64,000 nucleotides of DNA. Origin: Roseicyclus marinus (lineage in GTDB: Bacteria; Pseudomonadota; Alphaproteobacteria; Rhodobacterales; Rhodobacteraceae). The notes below the pieces were generated by a model. It was not told the DNA's origin. It saw only the letters and a list, made by a program, of their open reading frames with translations, and ran no database searches. Of this stretch, positions 59,248-64,000 are shown one piece after another. Location: assembly GCF_036322625.1 (NCBI RefSeq), contig NZ_AP027266.1:1615001-1679000 (forward strand), given 5' to 3'. Each line of letters opens with the position of its first letter. Within the stretch, counting starts at the first letter, position 1. Position numbers and translations under genes: made by a program.

Positions 59248-60768
59248 TCAGAAGAAGCCGAGCTTGTTAGGGTTGTAACTTACGAGCATGTTTTTTGTCT
59301 GTTGGTAGTGGTCGAGCATCATCTTGTGGGTCTCGCGGCCGATGCCCGATTGCTTGTAGCCGCCGAAGGCCGCATGGGCGGGATAGGCGTGGTAGTTGTT
59401 GACCCAGACGCGGCCCGCCTCGATGTTGCGGCCGAAGCGGTAGGCGCGGGTCCCGTCGCGGGTCCAGACACCGGCACCAAGGCCATACATCGTGTCATTG
59501 GCGATCTGGAGCGCCTCTTCCTCGTCCTTGAAGGTCGTGACGGAGACGACGGGGCCAAAGATTTCTTCCTGGAAGACGCGCATCTTGTTGTGGCCTTTCA
59601 GGATGGTGGGCTGGATGTAGAAGCCCCCCGAGAGGTCATCGTTGAAGCGTGCCGCATCGCCGCCGACCAGAACCTCGGCCCCTTCTTCGACGCCGATGGT
59701 GAAGTAGGACATGATCTTGTCGAATTGCTGCTGGCTGGCCTGTGCGCCGACCATGGTGGCCATGTCGCGGGGATCGCCCTGCTGGATGGCTTTCACCCGC
59801 GCGATGCAGCGCGAGATGAATTCCTCGTAGATGTCTTCCTGGATCAGCGCGCGGGAGGGGCAGGTGCAGACCTCGCCCTGGTTGAAGGCGAAGAGGACGA
59901 AACCTTCGACCGCCTTGTCGAGGAAGGCGTCATCCTGGGCCATCACGTCGGAGAAGAAGATGTTGGGCGATTTGCCACCCAGTTCCAGCGTGACGGGGAT
60001 GAGGTTGACGGTCGCGGCCTCCATGATCTTGCGGCCCGTGGCGGTGGAGCCGGTGAAGGCGATCTTGGCGATCCGGGTGGAGCGGGCCAGAGCGTCGCCC
60101 GCCTCGGCCCCGGTGCCGTTGACGATGTTGAGGACACCGGCGGGCAGAAGATCGGCGACAAGCTCGGCCAGAACCATGATCGCGGCGGGCGTCTGTTCGG
60201 CGGGTTTCATCACGATGCAATTGCCGGCCGCCAGCGCGGGCGCGAGTTTCCAGGCCGCCATCAGGATCGAGAAGTTCCACGGGATGATCTGGCCCACGAC
60301 ACCCAGAGGTTCGTGGAAATGATAGGCGACGGTGTCATGGTCGATCTCGGACATCGTGCCTTCCTGGCTGCGCAGGACGCCCGCGAAATAGCGGAAATGG
60401 TCGACCGAGAGCGGGATATCGGCATGGGTGGTTTCGCGGATCGGCTTGCCGTTGTCCCAGGTTTCGGCCCGGGCGAGCAGGTCGAGGTTCGCCTCGAGCC
60501 GGTCGGCGATCTTGAGCAGGATGTTGGAGCGTTCGGCGGCGCTGGTCTTGCCCCAGGCGTCTTTCGCGGCATGGGCGGCGTCGAGGGCCAGTTCCACATC
60601 GGCCTTGTCGGAGCGGGCGACCTGACACACGACCTCACCGGTGATGGGGGTGATGTTGTCCATGTAGCGCCCGTTCACCGGGGCGACGAAGCGGCCACCA
60701 ATGAAATTGTCATAGCGGGTCTTGAAGGGCGACACTTGCGTGCTCGCGATCTGGGTCATCTCGTTCAT
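59248..60768 (-). CDS. NAD-dependent aldehyde dehydrogenase, acetaldehyde type
   Basis: A 506-residue aldehyde dehydrogenase like AldB/ExaC, converting acetaldehyde or related aldehydes to acids. The catalytic cysteine is Cys301 in [12 protein letters not shown], with [11 protein letters not shown] at about 263-273 supplying the general-base Glu. The end, ENIEAGRV-like then [20 protein letters not shown], is typical of this subfamily. The start is preceded by TCAGGAGGAGAAG. A palindrome and an AcoR-like regulator gene lie upstream on the same strand, so induction by its aldehyde or alcohol substrate is likely. Confidence 0.93.
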   Translation of the reverse strand: MNEMTQIASTQVSPFKTRYDNFIGGRFVAPVNGRYMDNITPITGEVVCQVARSDKADVELALDAAHAAKDAWGKTSAAERSNILLKIADRLEANLDLLARAETWDNGKPIRETTHADIPLSVDHFRYFAGVLRSQEGTMSEIDHDTVAYHFHEPLGVVGQIIPWNFSILMAAWKLAPALAAGNCIVMKPAEQTPAAIMVLAELVADLLPAGVLNIVNGTGAEAGDALARSTRIAKIAFTGSTATGRKIMEAATVNLIPVTLELGGKSPNIFFSDVMAQDDAFLDKAVEGFVLFAFNQGEVCTCPSRALIQEDIYEEFISRCIARVKAIQQGDPRDMATMVGAQASQQQFDKIMSYFTIGVEEGAEVLVGGDAARFNDDLSGGFYIQPTILKGHNKMRVFQEEIFGPVVSVTTFKDEEEALQIANDTMYGLGAGVWTRDGTRAYRFGRNIEAGRVWVNNYHAYPAHAAFGGYKQSGIGRETHKMMLDHYQQTKNMLVSYNPNKLGFF

Positions 60769-60875
60769 TGGGTCTTCTCCTCCTGAAGCGGCGGTGCCCT
60801 CCGCACCGCGCTGGAGAGGGCATGACGGAGGCTTTCGGGCCTGTCAGGAGGGGGGAAGCGGGGGAGGGGGCGCGC

Positions 60876-60895
60876 CTGTCTCAGCTTTGAGACAG
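60876..60895. promoter_or_regulatory. Palindromic operator candidate before the dehydrogenase
   Basis: CTGTCTCA, loop GCTT, TGAGACAG is a perfect 8-bp inverted repeat 108 bp upstream of the aldehyde dehydrogenase start and just after the regulator's stop. Its symmetry and position fit an upstream activator site for the Fis-type HTH protein encoded next to it. A weak role as a terminator for the regulator gene is the alternative, but no T-run follows. Confidence 0.6.
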
Positions 60896-60897
60896 GT

Positions 60898-61839
60898 TCA
60901 GCGGCTTTCGTCGAGGCCGAGGCGTTTCATCCGCCGATAGAGCGTGGCGCGGCCCACGCCAAGGGCGCGGGCGGCCTCCGACACATTGCCATCGGCACGG
61001 GCGAGCGCGCGCATCACGGCGGCGCGTTCGGCCTTTTCAAAGCCAGAGGGGCCATCGTCGCGCCCCAGAAGATCGACCGTGGGGACGGGTGCGATGGGGC
61101 CGGTGGAGGCGAGCCCAAAGGCGCGGCGCGCGCCACGGGTGGCCCCCACGACGATATCGTCGCCATTGACGGCCAGAAGGGTCGCGGCCTCCGTCTCGGG
61201 CGCCTCAGCGACAAGGATGCGGGCCTTGGGGAAGCTTGCGCGGAAGGTGTCGGTTTCGATCTGGCGCGCGGTCTGGGCGACCATGGCGGCGATCAGGCGG
61301 TTGAAGCCCTCGGTCTGGTCGGCGCGGGCCGACGAGACATCGAGGGCGGCCACCACCTCCCCCTCGGGGCCGTAGATGGGGGCATCCATGCAGCTCATCG
61401 CCGTGTTGCGGGCATGGAAATGCTCGTCGCGGTGGATGATGACGCGGCGGTTTTCGGCCAGGCAGGTGCCGATGCCGTTCGTCCCCTCCGACGCCTCGGA
61501 CCAATCGGCCCCGGCGCTGAGGCCCCAGGCCTCGAACACGTGGCGGTCGCCGTCCGACACGCGCAGGTCGAGCACCACGCCCTCCGCATCGGTCAGAAGC
61601 ACACCGCAGCCCGAACTGCCGACAAGCTGGTAGAGCGCATCGAGTCGGGGGGCGGCCACCCGCAGCATCGCCTGCGCCCGGTCGCGGCGTTCGGACAGGG
61701 CTGTCGCATCGACACGGGCCACGCCGTCGCGGCTGGCCGGGTCGAGCCCGTGATGGTCGAGCGAGCGCCGCCAGGAGGCCGCAAGCCGCGAGAGCGCCGC
61801 GGCCTTGGCATCGGTCACGGTTTGCAGGACCCGTTCCAC
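60898..61839 (-). CDS. AcoR-like regulator lacking the AAA+ domain
   Basis: A 313-residue regulator with a GAF sensor domain (about 65-200, with GVLLTDAEGVVLDLRV and GIGTCLAENR) and a C-terminal Fis-type HTH (about 268-308, DGNVSEAARALGVGRATLYRRMKRLGL). In AcoR and similar activators a sigma-54-interacting AAA+ domain lies between these; here the link at 210-260 is short and has no Walker A. It therefore probably works as a direct, sigma-54-independent regulator. The gene precedes the aldehyde dehydrogenase with a palindrome between. Confidence 0.88.
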   Translation of the reverse strand: MERVLQTVTDAKAAALSRLAASWRRSLDHHGLDPASRDGVARVDATALSERRDRAQAMLRVAAPRLDALYQLVGSSGCGVLLTDAEGVVLDLRVSDGDRHVFEAWGLSAGADWSEASEGTNGIGTCLAENRRVIIHRDEHFHARNTAMSCMDAPIYGPEGEVVAALDVSSARADQTEGFNRLIAAMVAQTARQIETDTFRASFPKARILVAEAPETEAATLLAVNGDDIVVGATRGARRAFGLASTGPIAPVPTVDLLGRDDGPSGFEKAERAAVMRALARADGNVSEAARALGVGRATLYRRMKRLGLDESR

Positions 61840-61956
61840 ATGGTGGGTTGGATGGGTGATGATCCGGCTCCTCCTGATAGGGAGGATACGCGCGTGGGTT
61901 GCATCCGCCTAGCCCGTTTCGCGTCGGTGCGGCATCGGGGCAGGGCGACTGCGCGC

Positions 61957-62664
61957 TTACTCTGCGGCGTCGGGCAGGGCCTTGGGCGGTTTGGTGGGAT
62001 CCTCGGCATTGGGATAGACGAGACCTGCCGAGATGATCAGCTTGGCCGCATCCTCCACCGGCATGTTGAGGACCATCACGTCCTTTTGCGGCACGAAGAG
62101 CAGGAAGCCCGAGGTCGGATTGGGCGTCGTGGGCATGAAGACGGCCACCACGTCATCGGCGGTTTTCGCCTGAACCTCGCCCCGCGCCTTGGTCGAGATG
62201 AAGGCGATGGCCCAGATCCCCTTGCGCGGATATTCGATCAGGCAGGCCTTGTCGAAATTCTGCTGGCCCTGTTGCAGGACGGTTTCGGCGATCTGCTTGA
62301 GGCCCGAATAGAGCGAGCGGATGACCGGGATGGACAGGACCAGGCTTTCCGCCCAGCGGATGAGCGAGCGCCCGATCAGCCCCTTGGCAAGCCAGCCCAC
62401 GACCACGGTGAAGATGAGGAAGGTCACCACGCCGATGCCGCGGATATCGACCTCGAACCCGGTGTATAGATTGATCAGATGGGCGGGATTGTAGCGCGTG
62501 GGGATGAGCGGCAGGACCCAGCCGTCGATCCAGCCCGCCAGCGTCCACAAGAGCCAGATCGTGATGCCGATGGGGGCGATCACGATCAACCCGGTCAGGA
62601 AATTCGACCGGAAAGAGGAGAAAAATCCGCGACGCGGGGGCGGGGGTGTTTCGGGCAGTTTCAT
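61957..62664 (-). CDS. DUF502 family membrane protein
   Basis: A 235-residue DUF502 protein. Two transmembrane helices are visible at about residues 22-42 (LTGLIVIAPIGITIWLLWTL) and 75-100; they are followed by a conserved soluble part with SLVLSIPVIRSLYSGLKQI and the domain's VFMPTTPNPTSGFLLFV block near 178-194. The family has no assigned function, though plant members take part in membrane organisation. The final stretch is proline- and acid-rich. It is unlinked to its neighbours by spacing. Confidence 0.9.
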   Translation of the reverse strand: MKLPETPPPPRRGFFSSFRSNFLTGLIVIAPIGITIWLLWTLAGWIDGWVLPLIPTRYNPAHLINLYTGFEVDIRGIGVVTFLIFTVVVGWLAKGLIGRSLIRWAESLVLSIPVIRSLYSGLKQIAETVLQQGQQNFDKACLIEYPRKGIWAIAFISTKARGEVQAKTADDVVAVFMPTTPNPTSGFLLFVPQKDVMVLNMPVEDAAKLIISAGLVYPNAEDPTKPPKALPDAAE

Positions 62665-62769
62665 CGCGGGATCCGGTCGGGGCCTGGGCGTCGGCTGCGC
62701 CCTTTGGCCTTTATCTAAGCGCGCGGTCCCGGGCGCACAAGCAATCTATGCGGCCGATCCCTGCGGCGC

Positions 62770-63690
62770 TTACGCCGCCAGGGCCGTGGCGATGCGCGCG
62801 GCAAGGCGGGCATTGTTCAGCACCAGCGCGATGTTGGAGGCAAGCGTGCGCCCCTCGGTCAGCTCGAAGAGCCGCTGGAGGAGGAAGGGGGTCACGGATT
62901 TGCCCGCGATGCCCTGTGCCTCGGCCTCGGCCTGGGTTTGCGCGATCAGGGGGGCGAGGGCCCCGCTTGCGATTTCATCGGCGGCGGGGATGGGATTGGC
63001 CACCAATTGCCCGCCGGGCAGGCCAAGGGCCGCGCGCATCTTGTGGGCCCGCGCAATGGCGGCAGGATCATCCATGCGCAAGGGCGCGGGCAGGCCGCTG
63101 TCCCGGCTCCAGAAGGCGGGAAAGGCATTCTGCCCCACGGCGATCACGGGCACGCCGAGCGTTTCCAGGACCTCGAGCGTCTTGGGCAGGTCGAGGATGG
63201 CCTTGGCCCCGGCGGCGACCACCGTCACGGGCGTCTGGGCCAGTTCCTGCAGATCGGCGGAGATGTCGAAGCTCTCCTCCGCGCCCTTGTGAACGCCGCC
63301 GATGCCGCCCGTGGCGAAAACGGCGATGCCCGCGCGGGCGGCACAGATCATGGTGGCGGCGACCGTCGTGGCCCCGGTGCCGCCCGTGGCGATGCAGGCG
63401 GCGAGATCTGCACGGCTGAGCTTGGCCACGCCCTGGGCCTCTGCCAAAGTTTCGAGCGCGGCAGGTTCCAGTCCCACATGGATGGTCCCGCCCAGGACCG
63501 CGATCGTGGCGGGCACGGCGCCCGCGCGGCGCACCTCGTCCTCGACCGCACGGGCGGTCGCGAGGTTCTGGGGAAAGGGCATGCCATGGGTGATGATGGT
63601 CGATTCCAGCGCCACGACGGGCGCGCCGCGCGCCATGGCCTCGGCGATTTCGGTGGAGAGAACAAGGGGCAGGGGGGGCAGGGCGCTCAT
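62770..63690 (-). CDS. psuG: Pseudouridine-5'-phosphate glycosidase
   Basis: Splits pseudouridine 5'-phosphate into uracil and ribose 5-phosphate in RNA breakdown. The 306-residue protein carries the N-terminal ALESTIITHGMPFPQN block with the conserved Glu, the GTGATTVAATMICA and FATGGIGGVHKG glycine loops, and the catalytic lysine region VVAAGAKAILDLPKTLE. Its start overlaps the stop of the upstream kinase gene by 4 nt, so kinase and glycosidase are coupled, matching the known psuK-psuG order. Confidence 0.94.
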   Translation of the reverse strand: MSALPPLPLVLSTEIAEAMARGAPVVALESTIITHGMPFPQNLATARAVEDEVRRAGAVPATIAVLGGTIHVGLEPAALETLAEAQGVAKLSRADLAACIATGGTGATTVAATMICAARAGIAVFATGGIGGVHKGAEESFDISADLQELAQTPVTVVAAGAKAILDLPKTLEVLETLGVPVIAVGQNAFPAFWSRDSGLPAPLRMDDPAAIARAHKMRAALGLPGGQLVANPIPAADEIASGALAPLIAQTQAEAEAQGIAGKSVTPFLLQRLFELTEGRTLASNIALVLNNARLAARIATALAA

Positions 63691-64000
63691 GGGTCTTCTC
63701 CCGAGACATAGGTGGCGGCGGCCCGGACGGCGCGGGCAAGGGCGGCCTCGCGGCTCAGCCCCGATTGTTCGGCCGCGACATGGGCCGCCATGAAGGTGTC
63801 GCCCGCCCCGGTGATGCGATGCGCCTCGACCGGTGGAGGAACCGCGCTGATCGTGCCGGTCGCATCGGCATCGACCGCCATCTCGGCCCCGGCGGTCACC
63901 AGCACCCGCCGCGCGCCATGGGCCAGAAGGGCGGCAGCGGCGGCGGCGGCATTGGCGGGCCGCGTGCCGGTCAGAAGCCCCGCTTCCTCGCGGTTCACGT
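63687..64000 (-). CDS. psuK: Pseudouridine kinase, PfkB family (5' end outside window)
   Basis: The last 100 or so residues of a PfkB-family kinase; the N-terminal part lies beyond the right edge. The catalytic GAGDTF loop is present (RITGAGDTFMAAH), with an upstream NREEA segment typical of the nucleoside-kinase branch. Adjacency and 4-nt overlap with psuG make pseudouridine kinase, which makes pseudouridine 5'-phosphate, the best call. The sugar-binding half cannot be checked here. Confidence 0.82.
   Translation of the reverse strand, partial: VNREEAGLLTGTRPANAAAAAAALLAHGARRVLVTAGAEMAVDADATGTISAVPPPVEAHRITGAGDTFMAAHVAAEQSGLSREAALARAVRAAATYVSGEDP

Overview
The window looks like a chromosome segment of a GC-rich alphaproteobacterium of the Rhodobacterales (Roseobacter/Rhodobacter group) that can make a peripheral light-harvesting antenna. 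The main evidence is a puc operon (LH2 beta, LH2 alpha, PucC) behind two TGT-N12-ACA boxes of the PpsR/CrtJ type. A suf operon led by a cysteine-poor IscR, a fused MrpA-MrpB antiporter subunit and dense ATGA/TGATG gene overlaps fit the same group. No reaction-centre or bacteriochlorophyll genes are in view, so the lifestyle (aerobic anoxygenic phototroph or purple non-sulfur) is inferred. I saw no rRNA, tRNA, CRISPR array, prophage or transposase.

Layout. 0.1-8.9 kb: Fe-S cluster assembly operon (iscR, nifS-like, sufB, sufC, sufD, sufS) with a small membrane protein, an FkbM-type methyltransferase and two YIP1-like membrane proteins inserted; sufE, sufA and sufT are absent. 8.9-12.8 kb: a REP-like pair, a membrane/spermidine-synthase-like protein, and a divergent D-lactate dehydrogenase-VIT pair. 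12.8-15.8 kb: molybdate uptake (one-domain ModE-like regulator, palindromic site, modABC). 16.0-21.9 kb: complete Mrp Na+/H+ antiporter, mrpA(B)CDEFG. 21.9-24.5 kb: four-domain rhodanese-like protein and PfkB kinase. 24.5-27.6 kb: puc operon ending in a strong terminator. 27.6-34.6 kb: methionine sulfoxide reductases and a run of envelope genes (YcbK-like protein, L,D-transpeptidase, LpxD, dedicated ACP and ketoacyl synthase, IalB-like protein).

34.6-46 kb: HerA-like ATPase; then leftward TetR, PPK2, alpha/beta hydrolase, MetA, a P-loop ATPase, a second REP-like pair, penicillin acylase, an Ysc84 lipoprotein and HemB. 45.5-53 kb: a membrane protein and Mfd rightward; then leftward an MFS exporter and a FrnE-like/acyl-CoA ligase pair. 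53-64 kb: XRE-cupin regulator, secreted protein, patatin, 3-hydroxybutyrate dehydrogenase, a possible small RNA, a YejA-like binding protein, a DMT exporter, an aldehyde dehydrogenase with an AcoR-like regulator lacking its AAA+ domain, a DUF502 protein, and pseudouridine catabolism (psuG plus psuK cut by the window end).

The most notable observations are: LH2 alpha has Phe44-Leu45 where B850 proteins have aromatic residues, predicting a blue-shifted antenna, and carries a long C-terminal tail; two near-identical PpsR boxes lie upstream of pucB; an lpxD-acp-ketoacyl synthase cassette suggests specialised envelope acylation; two orphan terminator-like hairpins suggest small RNAs; and REP-like pairs occur in opposite orientations at two distant sites. 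None of this amounts to a clearly new system. The light-harvesting tail and the envelope acylation cassette are the best candidates for new biology.
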